Shown one piece after another: positions 29,700-41,000 of a DNA stretch of 64,000 nt; within the stretch, counting starts at the first letter, position 1; every line of letters begins with the position of its first letter. The stretch is taken from the NCBI GenBank assembly GCA_949317995.1, contig OX439051.1, forward strand, positions 40,365,250 to 40,429,249, in the 5' to 3' direction. The DNA is from Acholoe squamosa (taxonomy: Eukaryota > Annelida > Polychaeta > Phyllodocida > Polynoidae). Under the pieces are notes generated by a model, which had not been told where the DNA came from, made no database searches, and was given only the letters and a program-made list of their open reading frames with translations. A program made the translations under genes and the position numbers.

Positions 29700-31978
29700 A
29701 CGGGTGGGGTGACCCATTTTAGCTCAGGAGGGTGTTGCGAAAGGACAGGAATTCAATTCTGTCGGAGGTGCTATTCCCAAATGGGAACTGACTACCCCCA
29801 AGCAATGACTTCTCCCCTGTTTTGCAGCAAGGTAATAGGTTATAGAATTGATTCTTATGATTTCATGAATTGGGGAATGCTTTTCAGTATGACTCACATT
29901 AAGAGGATTGATTCTGAGTGTAAGGTAAGAAGTTTGTTCTGAGCAGCAGAACAGCCAGGAACTGGAAGGTGAGTTACGTCAGTGAGAATCCGCTTCCGAT
30001 TCTTTTCGCAATAGCCTCCAGATGATTGTTGATAGCCATGAAGTCACTGCAGTGAATTCCAGTATTCAGAATCGTTCTACTAAATTGGGATAGCATTTCC
30101 CTACTTTATGGTTTGGTTATGCTTTGTGGTTTACACTACAGCTGCTGCATCTATTACTTAACTTAAAATGGTTGTCAAAAAGAAAATTTGGAACTAAGGC
30201 CTAATTGCCCAATGACTACACTGTTCCAGGCTTGTCCCTTCTGAATTGTGTATTCCACCATTGGAGAAAACAAGGAAACATGGGAAATGTCAAATAAATG
30301 TGAGCCAGCAAGCAGAAATGGGGGTTCCTGCGGGATTTAGTACCTATTTTAGCCACCAGGGGGCACCACTATGGGCTAGAATAGGAAAAATATGCCTAAA
30401 ACTGCTATAGGCTACTTTTTTGTGGAGAATTTAAAGATTTTGGATAAAATGTTCTATTTTTGGGGGAAAGGTTCCATATTTGGCATTAAAAAGAATGTTT
30501 TTTGGCCAAAATAGGCATTTTTGTTGATTTCTGTTGCCATGGAAACATGATATTCATTCTAAATAAGAAAATTGATGACCCTATTTGAAAAAAAACGTTT
30601 CACAAGTTCCACTATGGTGAAAATAGAATAAAAATATCATTTCTAGATCAAAAGTTATGGGCAAAAGAATGAAAATTTATGCTAATTTAGCTAATTAGCA
30701 TAAATTATGCTAATTATAGTTGTATCTGATGACCATGGAGATGTAGGGCCTATTGACATTCACGAAATGGTCATACATACCCATATTTAGCAAGCTATTC
30801 CTCCAAAACTAACAGGACTATCTTTTCATGCAATATATCACTGTAAAGCTAGTGATCTGAATTTTAAAGTTGACTTTTAGCACGGAGCACCCTTTCTTCT
30901 TGCCTCTACACAAATCTGGCCAAAATAGCAAATTTATGAATTTTCTGCAGTGGGTAGCCTGATGCGATATGTGAACCTAAAGCCTCCGACAGTAGAGTTA
31001 TCCCCCCTCCTTTCTTTTTGTGTCAGAACCACCATGGAAATTCTATGGGGGGAGGGCATTGTGTTAGGCTTCATTCGCAAACTGATGACCATCCTGTCAC
31101 CTAGCAAAAAGTAGCTCTATAGTTGGCTGCATGTTTTGTTTTGGTAAGAGGCAAGACCTTTAGGAAAACAAAATTAATGCAATCCTACCATAATCTGATA
31201 ATCCACAAGCTCAAAACATGTGGCAGCATTAACTCTGACAGTGGAATCCTTTGTTGTACTTGAATCCATTTACATTTTCTGTTGGTTCCGTTTGCACCTT
31301 CTTTTTGATATTGTTTTGCCACACAGAATGTTCTCAGAGGGTTCTTAGTGTCTGAGGTACAGCTGCCTAAATTGTTGCAATAGTGGAGCCCTGGCTATAG
31401 TAGGTCTGGTCTGCAGTCAGATCACGTCCTCATAATGGCATCTTGTTAGGACAGAGTAGCTGTGGTGAGCCTCGAGTAGGATGATTTAGAACAATGTGCT
31501 CAGGTATGGGCCAGAATATGGAGGAAATATCATGATTTATATGAGAAGTACTGGCCTGGCTAATGAATCAATATAATTTGTGTAATCTGTTTATGTGTTT
31601 GACAGAGTGATGGTCAGTCAGTGGCCCTATATAACCTGTGATTGCATGCCAACCATACAGTGTGCAAGCATATAATTATAATTATCTACAGGCCATTAAA
31701 AACCCCTGAAGAACCCACCACTCATACTGAGGGGAGCCTATATACCCAAGGATTCTCTCCTGATCAAGGCTATGCTGGTACGACTGGGGAGCACCCTAAT
31801 CTTAACGTCTGAGAAATTACTTCCAGTTGTGAGTAGACCTTTTGGGAGACAGAAACCCTAAACTGTTAAACTGAGTGACACTCATCCAATACTCATTCCC
31901 CTATAATATTATTAATTTGCCTTTGTTCTTCATGCAGCAAGTAAAATCGTAGCACCCCCTGGCTCTCATAGTTAGAAT
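29700..31978. other. No gene recognised
   Basis: AT-rich sequence without convincing frames, RNA genes or long repeats. It ends at the target site of the DNA transposon. Confidence 0.5.
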
Positions 31979-31982
31979 ATAA

Positions 31983-32007
31983 GGGTGATTCTTGTGAAAC
32001 CTCCCAC
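31983..32007 (+). repeat. Left terminal inverted repeat
   Basis: GGGTGATTCTTGTGAAACCT then CCCAC, matching the inverse of 40889-40913 with a single T/C difference. Weaker similarity (GGGGTC) continues about 20 bp inward. Confidence 0.9.
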
Positions 32008-32371
32008 TTTCTGGTTTTTGGGGTCTTTTTGGCTTTGTGTGGCTGTGGAAAAAAAATATTTAACCATTCTTCTTCTTATTGTTTCTATTTGAAAGACACT
32101 TGGGCCTACAGAAGTAGGGCCAATTTGCATACATCGGACCAATATTTCCAGAGATATGATGATCCAAAGTTCAAAAATGGCCCAAAATGGCCTTTTTTTC
32201 AATTTTCACTCCATTCCAGGCCTTATAATATCAATCCAATGAGTTAGAGGTCATCATAATTTCATCTGATCCTTAGGGGGGGGGTCCTATCTTACATTTC
32301 CATGTGGTTCGGAGGTGATATGTCTCATAGATTTTTTACCCTTATGGTTCTTATAACTTTAAAACAGCGTT

Positions 32372-32390
32372 GTAATGCGCGTGATGAATC
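32372..32390 (+). promoter_or_regulatory. 19-bp transposon motif (first of twelve)
   Basis: GTAATGCGCGTGATGAATC. The same word or a variant differing at one to three positions occurs at 32726, 33090, 33111, 33460 (minus strand), 35653, 38830, 39193, 39574, 39955, 40346 and 40712. Such a conserved GC-rich word in AT-rich DNA is expected of a protein-binding site. Subterminal transposase-binding repeats of this kind are known from several plant and animal DNA transposons. Eleven of twelve copies point the same way. Confidence 0.6.
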
Positions 32391-32728
32391 AAAAATGTCG
32401 GCTGATCAGCCAATAATATTTTATCCTCAACCTTCTAATCTATCAGGATCAAGGGGGTCCATATAGGGTATTTTTGGGTAAAAAAAATTTTTTCCTGCGT
32501 ACAGGCACGTAAGCGCAATACGCATTCAAGTATTTTTCAAGTCAGTACTTCCCACACCCTCTGCAACAACACTTTCCTCTGTACAGCCTATATAAATTAA
32601 TATGGGATTATTTCACCTATAATACAGTGTGTATCTATTGGTAAGGGGTCGATTTAAAAAAAAAAGCTGGTCTCTACGTGCCTTGGTTACCCCAAACCAG
32701 GGTCACTCGCTGTCCCTCGGTCAATGTA

Positions 32729-32905
32729 ATGCGCGTGATGTTTCGGCGCGAAATTCTGGGCGGGAAAAGACAACCAGGCCTGTTATCCGACCGGAACCAG
32801 CTACATCCTGGAACTTTACCGGAAGTGATAGAGGAGACTCCCAAGCTTGTTTGGAAACTTCTACAGGTGTTTACCACCGACAGTTTGTCCGATATCTACA
32901 AAAAG
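32729..32905 (+). CDS. Transposase gene, proposed exon 1
   Basis: The first in-frame ATG is within motif copy 2 (gtaATGcgcgtgATG, 32726-32744). The frame reads through LPEVIEETPKLVWKLLQVF and ends at AAAAAG followed by the donor GTGAGT. Its phase (0) matches exon 2, whose acceptor TTTTTTATAG ends at 33970. The region is more GC-rich than its surroundings. The start codon is uncertain because the frame is also open a little further upstream. Confidence 0.45.
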
Positions 32906-33970
32906 GTGAGTGGTATTGATCCAAATTTGGTGAAATGTTGATTATAAATGCCGATTGACTCGTTTGATGTGCTTTTTGTGTACCGAAAGTGTTCAAATAT
33001 TAAAGAATACGTCCTAAACGATCGCCCTGAGCAAAACTCCGGGCCCCGCCGCCATGTTGGAAAACACAGGGGCCCCAAAATTAATTTTTGTAATGCGCGT
33101 GATATTTCGTGTAATGCGCGTGATGAAACCGATTCCGGCCCGGCTACAGCCCTCTACCCCCCCAAATCGTGTACATTTGGTGTCTATATGACAGAATACG
33201 GTCTAGGCTTTGATATTATGCACTTTCAGAGCACCTCCAGTCATATTGGCACTCCTCACATGCTGCAAACCACTCTTTTCAGCACCCCCACCTTTGTTTT
33301 CACTCTTTTGCACTTCAATTATGACAATTTATTCAGTATTTACACACTTTTATGTGGTTATAGTTCATCCCCTATGTGTTTCTCATTGTTTTATTGTATT
33401 AAAATGCTGCTGGGTTTGGTTATATTGCCACAGTGGCCGAGATTGTGTATTTTGTTATCGATTCATCACGCGCATTACATAAAAATAGAAAATTGCTCCT
33501 GTCAACTCATTAACATCAAACTTCTACGTCTTGCATGTTGATATGTAATTTGGGACTGTTGGCTAATATCCTGACCTAAAAACATGTAGCTTTTGCAATT
33601 ATATATATGATTTATAGAAGAATTTCGTTTCATCACATTACATTTTCTGTATTTTGTATATATTTTGTACTAATGCTGCACTCAGCCGCTCCAAAATTTG
33701 CCATAATGTGCCCCTACAGTACCCTTTTAATAAAGAATGGTCATTGGGTCATTCCTGAAAACCTTATTTTCACTTGGATTAGTGTAGGGGCCTTTTTCAC
33801 ATATTTTCTTCTGTAGAGACCACAATTAGCTCTCCTGATGTGTATTACCATGCTAGATTTATTGAAGGGTCCCTTGCATGTTAAAGGCTTGCTCTAAGTA
33901 TGTACATTACATCCACTTTAACTATAAAATTGTCAATGTTTACAGTTAATTGATATCATCTTTTTTATAG

Positions 33971-34267
33971 TATTCTACGATGCCGCGCCGACGCAGAAAC
34001 GAAGACGGTAGTCTTGTCACGGGTGCTGAGGCACAGCATGATTACCTCGGGAGGAGGAAGGAGGAGGAGGGGAAGGCACAGTTCAACCTCAGTGAGAATG
34101 AGCGGAAGAGCAAGAGTCGCGAGAAGTGCCAGGCAACTCGGACGGAGGCGGAGAAGAGGAGGCAGCCTCTTATGAATGCCTTCGGGGTGAAGAAGAGCCG
34201 TGCCATCGCAAAGGCTAAGAAGGAGGGCACTGCACCACCGGAGTGGACGCAGCAGAAGCCGTCCGAG
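33971..34267 (+). CDS. Transposase gene, proposed exon 2
   Basis: Follows a T-rich acceptor. It encodes MPRRRRNEDG and a long basic stretch (RKSKSREKCQATRTEAEKRR) typical of the N-terminal region of large animal transposase-like proteins, probably DNA-binding or nuclear-targeting. It ends in phase 0 at GAG followed by GTATGA. If exon 1 is not used, the ATG at 33980 would be the start. Confidence 0.65.
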
Positions 34268-34392
34268 GTATGAAAATCCAAATTAATTGGTTTAACCCTT
34301 TGTTTGTCCTGGCCATGGGGATTACATTACATTTGTAAGTCTTGCTGACAAATATACCTTTAACTTAGAGTTGTATCCCTTCTCTTATTCAG

Positions 34393-34705
34393 TACGTGGA
34401 TGCCCTACTGGCCCGCGAGGAGGCGGAGCGAGCTGCCGTAGGGGAGGGCAGCTCGGGCGTGCCCCCCATGAAGAAGCCCACTGCTGCACCTGCCGAAGCT
34501 GCTAAAGCCACTGCACCCGCTCTGGTCAAGACACCGGCCGTAGGCAAGGGGAAGGGACCCGGGAAGAAGTCTACCAAGAAGCAGACACCCGCAGGTCGCC
34601 CAGCGCGTGGACGCGGTTGCCGCCTGCCGGTCGCGCTGTTCCGCACTTCCCGGCTCCCTTCACCTGACTACGAGCCGGTGGACATTTTTGACGAGGAAGG
34701 AGTGA
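34393..34705 (+). CDS. Transposase gene, proposed exon 3
   Basis: Acceptor TCTTATTCAG ends at 34392. It encodes YVDALLAREEAERAAV, an Ala/Lys/Pro-rich stretch and SPDYEPVDIFDEEG. Two donors overlap: GTGAGT at 34702 (phase 0) and GTATGA at 34706 (phase 1). Only the second keeps the frame into the acidic exon 4, so I end the exon at 34705. Confidence 0.6.
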
Positions 34706-34912
34706 GTATGAATTTAAAGTGTTGCATTGGCATTGTTTTCTACAATATATAAATTCTCATGCATCATTACAAACCTAAGCCAGTGTCACCAGTAAACATA
34801 CATGTACACATGTTCAAATTTAAAATCAGTTCTAGCTTAATATATCACTATCATATACCTACAAGGGGCATGTGTAAGTTAATTAGTAAATCTAGTCTTG
34901 CCAGCACTTCAG

Positions 34913-35168
34913 TGCTCCTCTCTGATGAGGAAGTGGGAGCCAATGTGGTCGTGGCTGGCAGTACCCCTGAGGCACCCCTCCTGCTGTCTTCAGAGGAGGA
35001 GGCCCCTGCAGTGCCTGCACCACCGTCGCCTGCAGAGGCCCCAACACAGGAGGGGGAGTCCACCAGGCCGGTCCGCCAAGCTGCGCAACGCATCTCACCA
35101 GAGCGGCGTCGCAGTGACCGTGTCCAGGCTGTTACCACCTTTAACGTGCCACTCCTCGAAGATATTGC
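34913..35168 (+). CDS. Transposase gene, proposed exon 4
   Basis: Starts after CACTTCAG and encodes an acidic linker (LLSDEEVGANVVV, LLSSEEEAPAVPAPP) followed by a basic patch (PERRRSDRV). It ends at GATATTGC before the donor GTATGT, in phase 2, which fits exon 5. Confidence 0.6.
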
Positions 35169-35754
35169 GTATGTATTAAGATCATAGTTTGTTGTTATGA
35201 GTAAATTTGCTGTTAAGAATATATATAAATTAATAATCCTTGATAATAGATTTAAAGTGGATTTGCCAGTATTATAGTTTACTTGCTGTGATTTATTCCC
35301 AATTTCTACCTCAAAGAGTGTTAATATATTTCTACAATTATTATTTATAACTGTTATTAACTTACAGCGCCACGATACGCAAACACAGCACTGAGTAAAT
35401 GTAATTAATCAATATGATTAAAATTGTAGAATAGAATAGTTACATGTTGAATGTTTCCCTGCTTGTTGAATTGTTTAACTTACCGTGGTACCGCCCACAT
35501 AAGCCGCAAACATTTTAACGTCTCCGGAACAATGGTGCGCTTATGGGCAGTGTACTGCGGTATTGTTTAGAATTAAGATTTCTGCCTTGTTTAAAAGCAT
35601 TTCAATGATATATCTATATATATGTATATGTTCATATAGTGATAATGTATGTGTAATGCGCGTGATGAAACGCGAGTGACAAGTATATATACTAATCCAC
35701 AGTGTAATGTCTCATGAAAAACCTTAAAATAAATGATTCTTCATTTTATTGCAG

Positions 35755-35853
35755 CCCACATGCACTGCCCGGCCAGACTTCGACGACGACGACCCTAGCA
35801 CCGCCCACCACACTGACACCGACCACTCCTAAAAACCTGACAAACAGGCCAAG
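35755..35853 (+). CDS. Transposase gene, proposed exon 5
   Basis: Acceptor TTTTATTGCAG ends at 35754. It encodes a Thr/Pro-rich linker (QTSTTTTLAPPTTLTPTT) and ends at CCAAG followed by GTAAAC. An in-frame TAA at 35855-35857 lies just after, so continuation needs the short intron proposed here (35854-35931, 78 nt). Confidence 0.5.
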
Positions 35854-35931
35854 GTAAACCAACACACCAAGAACCAACCGTCACTACTACCAACGCGGGT
35901 TACTTACAACGGCCCTGACTGATGCACAGAG

Positions 35932-38632
35932 ACTGAACGAGGAGTTGCATGCTCAGCTTGCCCGTGCTCAGTCAAACGGGCCACCCCCCGCTGTAGCGCA
36001 CACGGAGGAGCGCGTTACACGGGACGGCGCTGAACCCACTGTAGCGCACACGGAGGAGCGCGTTGCAGTGGCTGCACCGGATGGGGAACCCACTGTAGCG
36101 CACACGGAGGAGCGCGTTGCAGTGGCTGCACCGGATGGGGAACCCACTGTAGCGCACACGGAGGAGCGCGTTGCAGTGGCTGCACCGGATGGGGAACCCA
36201 CTGTAGCGCACACAGAGGAGCGCGTTGCAGTGGCTGCACAGGACCAGGTGGATCCAGCTCGGCTGACGGCCCATGACAGGAGTGTGAAGGCTGTTTTTGA
36301 AGGGTTGGCCAACCTTCCTCCTAAGGACAAAGCCTCCATCATGAACAAGGTGCTTTCGCCTGTTGTTATCAAAGAACAGCGCATCACTATGACCTTGGCA
36401 AAGACCCTTGGCATGGACAGGCGAACCCTAACAAAAACCCCTTCAGACCAGCCATCTGCACGCATGGTGAACCAGGAGGCCAAGATAGAGAGAGTGCGGC
36501 AGTTCTTGTCAGACCCGGAGAACTCCGAAATGAGACCTGGTAAGAAAGACACTAAGACCTTCAACAAAGTGATGCACCAGCAAATGTACCTCAGGGAGTT
36601 TGTCCATGTGCTTCACAAGAGGTATGAGGCAACGCACCTTGACTTGCCAGTCTCCCAGTCTCTCTTCTATCGCATCCGTCAGAAACACCTCCCCTGGTTC
36701 ATCCCCGTGGATCTCCAAAGTACCGATCTGTGCCTTTGCCAGAAGCACCAGAATTTTGCACTCCGGCTTGCTGCCGTCAGTATCCCTTTCAAAGACGAGA
36801 TGTTCGTGACAATGACATCTGAGGATTTGGAACGGACTCTCCAGGAGAAAGCCACCGAGACTGTCAAGTATGAAGTGTGGAAGAATGTGGACTATGAGTA
36901 TGTGTCGACAGGCAAGGATGGAACGAAGAAAACAAATACCATCAAGAAGCTCCGCCCTTGTACAGAGACTGTATCTAAAGCGGACTTCATCAAGAAAACG
37001 AGATTGGAGTTCCTCACCATGGCTGCCCATGTCGACCGTGCTCACAACCAACACCGCATCGTACGTGAGCTGCGAGCGAGTATGTCGTCGCTGGAAGTTA
37101 CCATCCAGATGGACTTCGCTGAAAACTGGATGGTAACATACCCCGATGCCCCACAGAGTACATACTATGCGAAGGAGCCAGTGACCCTGCACCCTGCAGT
37201 CATCCACTACCGTGATGAGGACACTGGCGCCACAAACCACTACTCTGTGGCTCTGTGCACCGACGACCGGAAGCACGACTCTGGTGCCATCTTGGCGTTT
37301 CTACGCTGTCTGGCAGCATTCCTCCGGGAGAACCTGCCACACGTCAAGGTGGTCCACTATGCTTCCGACTCACCCTCCGGCCAGTATCGAAACATCTCGG
37401 TGTTCTCGATACTCGTACGCCACACTGAACTGTTTGACGGACTTCGGGCAACATGGACCTACTTCGAGGCGGGTCATGGAAAGGGTCCTTGTGATGGTGT
37501 TGGCGCTGCTGCAAAGCGTAACGCTGACAACATCGTCAAACGCAACAAGGAAGGACACCCCGTCATCAATAATGCGGAGGAGTTCGCGGCCGAAGGTAAC
37601 AAACTTGAAGGCCGCGTTCACTACATCCATGTCCCTCTGCAGGATGTCGCCTCAGCCCGCCTCACTCTCGGCTCAGTGGTAGCAGACAAACCAGTGAAGG
37701 GCACCTTGAGTGTCCACGCTGCCATGGTCAAGCAGGAAGGAAGGTCACTCGCTGTCCGTGACAAATCCTGTTTTGACCCGTGCTGCTGGGTTGACCTTAG
37801 GTCCATGACTGGCTGCTCCGGATGGATTGAGCACGAGCTGGATTTCACCAAGGACAAGAAGCCTCCCCCACCAAAGCAAACACGGCAGAAGAAAATGCGG
37901 CCTGCCAGTGTCCCTGCTGAGGTGGACGACGCGGATGCCAGCACTACTCCCCCACCACAGCAAGCCCTGGTTCAGATGAAAACGCGGCCTGCCAGGGCCC
38001 CTGCTGTGGCGGACAGCGACCCTGATTATGATCCTGTTGTGCGCACCACTGTCTGCAAGCGCACCAGGGACGGCTCACCAATCGTGGCACGCAAGCGCAA
38101 CCGAAGTGACCGGGTGCCAACTCCTGCCACGGCTGACAAGGAGAACGTCACCCCGTGTGCCGCACGAAAGCGTGCCGCGGAGCGAGTCGTCGCCGTCCCT
38201 ATCAACAAGCGAGCAGGACCGGATCTACCAACCTCCCCCCTAGGATTTGACAACAATGAACCCTTGGACAAAGAAAAAGCTCAGGTTCTATGGCAGGAAG
38301 AGTACAGCTATGGTGACCATGTCGCTGTGGCCTTCCTGCATGATTCTAATTCCAAGAAGGACACCTGGTACTTGGGGAAAGTGATATGTATGCATGACGT
38401 CGGATACGAGGTCAGCATGATGGTGCGACACGAGAAGGATCCTAATGCCTTCCATTGGCCGCGGGTGAAGAATGTCTTGACTTTGGACAATGATGACATC
38501 CTAGGAAGGGTACAGTATACCCCAAAGAGGTTTGGCACCTCATCACGCACTGTATCTTACCAGCTCGCAGGCCTCACCGTCACCATCGCCAACATGAAGG
38601 TCAAGAAGAAGCGAGATAACCTGACCTCATAA
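35932..38632 (+). CDS. Transposase gene, last and largest exon: DDE-like catalytic domain and C-terminal chromatin-reader-like domain
   Basis: About 900 codons, intact to the stop at 38632. Order: tandem VAHTEERV repeats; a helical region (AKTLGMDRRTLTKT may be a helix-turn-helix); a Cys-containing segment (DLCLCQKHQNF); then an RNase-H-fold-like core. The core has candidate acidic residues in QMDFAENW (Asp codon 37112), YASDSPSGQY (37367) and GHGKGPCDGVG (Asp codon 37493). The FEAGHGKGP...DG signature is one I associate with a broad group of uncharacterised animal transposase-like proteins. Next comes a basic linker (about 37850-38260). The C-terminal region (GDHVAVAFLHD, WYLGKVI, FHWPRVKNVL) looks like a small beta-barrel of SH3/Tudor type. 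The proposed splicing gives 1,280 residues in total. Transposase activity is inferred from the TIRs and target duplication around it. Confidence 0.8.
35984..36246 (+). repeat. 54-bp in-frame tandem repeat in the transposase exon
   Basis: The word GTAGCGCACACGGAGG starts at 35993, 36041, 36095, 36149 and 36203 (last copy one base different). Four units share an 18-residue EPTVAHTEERVAVAAPDG-type unit and the first is shorter. Near identity of the units points to recent expansion. Antisense frames here are by-products. Confidence 0.95.
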
Positions 38633-38896
38633 CCGACTGTCATGCTTCATATCATATCATTCCCCCAGTCCAGTTGTCTGCACCCCCTGGCCCAAACTAC
38701 AGTACTGAGATGTATAATTTTTGGTGTGAATCAATAGACCAGAGTGCATTCTACTTGTATATGTTATATTATGATGACTTGTCAGGTTTAGGCAGCTCTG
38801 TGATAGCATTTACTTTTAAATATCACGTTGTAAGGCGCGTGATGAAACGCAGTGATGTTATCTAAGTTAATTTCACTAAGCATCTTTGAGATTCCT

Positions 38897-40372
38897 GAGG
38901 TAATCTGATGTTAATTAAACCATTAGTAGACATATTTGGCTAGTAATTAAAGCCTTGTATGGTATTCCAAGACAGAATATTTTCACCTCAGGGTCGCACT
39001 GAAGTCAGAAATTGGTTGAAAAATTGTGATTTTTTTTTTCGGAGCCTGAATGATCACCCTAAATGTGTAGATAGTGTACTGTTATTGGTTTTATTCAATA
39101 GCCCAAAGGGTTTAGTAGCTCTGTATGTAATTCTATTAAGATATGAAAAGTTTAAGTGCCTCTGTGAGGTTATTTACTTTGTGATGGTGAGTGTAATGCG
39201 CGTGATGAAACCCGCCTCCGTGGAGGGTATTTGACCTAGTGTAACTAAAAGGTTTGTGGTGAATGTGATTGTAACATGAGGTAATCTGATGTTAATTAAA
39301 CCATTAGTAGACATATTTGGCTAGTAATTAAAGCCTTGTATGGTATTCCAAGACAGAATATTTTCACCTCAGGGTCGCACTGAAGTCAGAAATTGGTTGA
39401 AAAATTGTGATTTTTTTTTTCGGAGCCTGAATGATCACCCTAAATGTGTAGATAGTGTACTGTTATTGGTTTTATTCAATAGCCCAAAGGGTTTAGTAGC
39501 TCTGTATGTAATTCTATTAAGATATGAAAAGTTTAAGTGCCTCTGTGAGGTTATTTACTTTGTGATGGTGAGTGTAATGCGCGTGATGAAACCCGCCTCC
39601 GTGGAGGGTATTTGACCTAGTGTAACTAAAAGGTTTGTGGTGAATGTGATTGTAACATGACGTAATCTGATGTTAATTAAACCATTAGTAGACATATTTG
39701 GCTAGTAATTAAAGCCTTGTATGGTATTCCAAGACAGAATATTTTCACCTCAGGGTTGCACTGAAGTCAGAAATTGGTTGAAAAATTGTGATTTTTTTTT
39801 TCGGAGCCTGAATGATCACCCTAAATGTGTAGATAGTGTACTGTTATTGGTTTTATTCAATAGCCCAAAGGGTTTAGTAGCTCTGTATGTAATATTATTA
39901 AGATATGAAAAGTTTAAGTGCCTCTGTGAGGTTATTTACTTTGTGATGGTGAGTGTAATGCGCGTGATGAAACCCGCCTCCGTGGAGGGTATTTGACCCA
40001 GTGTAACTAAAAGGTTTGTGGTGAATGTGATTGTAACATGAGGTAATCTGATGTTAATTAAACCATTAGTAGACATATTTGGCTAGTAATTAAAGCCCTG
40101 TATGGTATTCCAAGACAGAATATTTTCACCTCAGGGTCGCACTGAAGTCAGAAATTGGTTGAAAAATTGTGATTTTTTTTTCGGAGCCTGAATGATCACC
40201 CTAAATGTGTAGATAGTGTACTGTTATTGGTTTTATTCAATAGCCCAAAGGGTTTAGTAGCTCTGTATGTAATATTATTAAGATATGAAAGGTTTAAGTG
40301 CCTCTATGAGGCCATATACTTTATGACAGTGTTTGTAAGGTGTGTGTAATGCGCGTGATGAATCCCGCCTCC
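38897..40372 (+). repeat. 381-bp tandem array in the right subterminal region
   Basis: Unit starts at 38897, 39278, 39659 and 40040 give an exact 381-bp period. The first three are almost identical, and the fourth diverges in its last third. Each unit carries one copy of the 19-bp motif (39193, 39574, 39955, 40346) followed by CCGCCTCCG. The repeated 91-codon frames are translations of the array and not genes. Confidence 0.95.
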
Positions 40373-40826
40373 GCAGAGGTCATCTTTCGAGGGCCAACCA
40401 TACAGAGGATATACTAAAGAAGTGGTAGATGGTATTTGTTACTGGAAGTGTATGTCCTGAAGATGTAATACATTGATTTTTATGCTTATCCTACAGGTTT
40501 TGTGTCTTTGAGACTAAAGATAAGGTTACATGCAAAAACATTTTGATAAATCTCAAACTCTGCTATACAAGATTTTCGACAATTTCAGGAGTTTTCTAGC
40601 CACAGTTATAATTTTTGGTGTACACATACTAGGGTATTGTACCAGTTTGGACATGTAATTTTGTAATGATAGGATGGTTTTTAAAGGTGTGGTGTGTTGT
40701 ATAAGGTATATATAAGGCGCGTGATGAATCAATTTTGTGATTTTATGGTGATTGCGATAAAAACTGACCCCCTGGGAGTTAATGACTTGAATGAACCTTT
40801 TCATAAAGCCAAGATATAGGGCTATC

Positions 40827-40837
40827 AATAAAATAAA
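40827..40837 (+). terminator. Polyadenylation signals near the right end of the transposon
   Basis: Two overlapping AATAAA words (AATAAAATAAA) lie about 50 bp before the right TIR. They are the first perfect signals I find after the transposase stop. Variant ATTAAA words occur earlier, once in each array unit. Confidence 0.4.
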
Positions 40838-40888
40838 GTCTTAAAATGTAATGCTGAGTTTGTCATCTTGACCCCCTGACCCCCATAG

Positions 40889-40913
40889 GTGGGAGGTTTC
40901 ACAAGAATCGCCC
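40889..40913 (-). repeat. Right terminal inverted repeat
   Basis: Plus strand GTGGGAGGTTTCACAAGAAT then CGCCC, followed by the ATAA target duplication at 40914-40917. Confidence 0.9.
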
Positions 40914-41000
40914 ATAAGGTGCACATGGGCCGTGGTTTTGACCAGTTGAGTACTCACTCCACGGTATACAGTTTCTCCCTAGTCTTATGTTAATCTAGAT

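Larger units (their letters stand above)
31983..40913 (+). mobile_element. 8.9-kb DNA transposon with TIRs (Sola-like by inference)
   Basis: Terminal inverted repeats GGGTGATTCTTGTGAAACCT... (31983) and its inverse ending at 40913 match at 24 of 25 positions. They are flanked by ATAA on both sides (31979-31982 and 40914-40917). Inside are a multi-exon transposase-like gene on the plus strand, twelve copies of a 19-bp motif and a 381-bp tandem array near the right end. A 4-bp target duplication and a DDD/E-like protein fit Sola elements; Academ or Chapaev types also make 3-4-bp duplications. Superfamily assignment is not proven here. It looks potentially autonomous. Confidence 0.85.

Noticed and set aside
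35968-36567. Antisense repeat-containing frames over the transposase exon
   Set aside because: They mirror the in-frame 54-bp repeats of the real plus-strand gene.
38959-39996. Three identical 91-codon frames
   Set aside because: They are one per 381-bp tandem unit. The fourth unit breaks the frame, and there is no recognisable protein.
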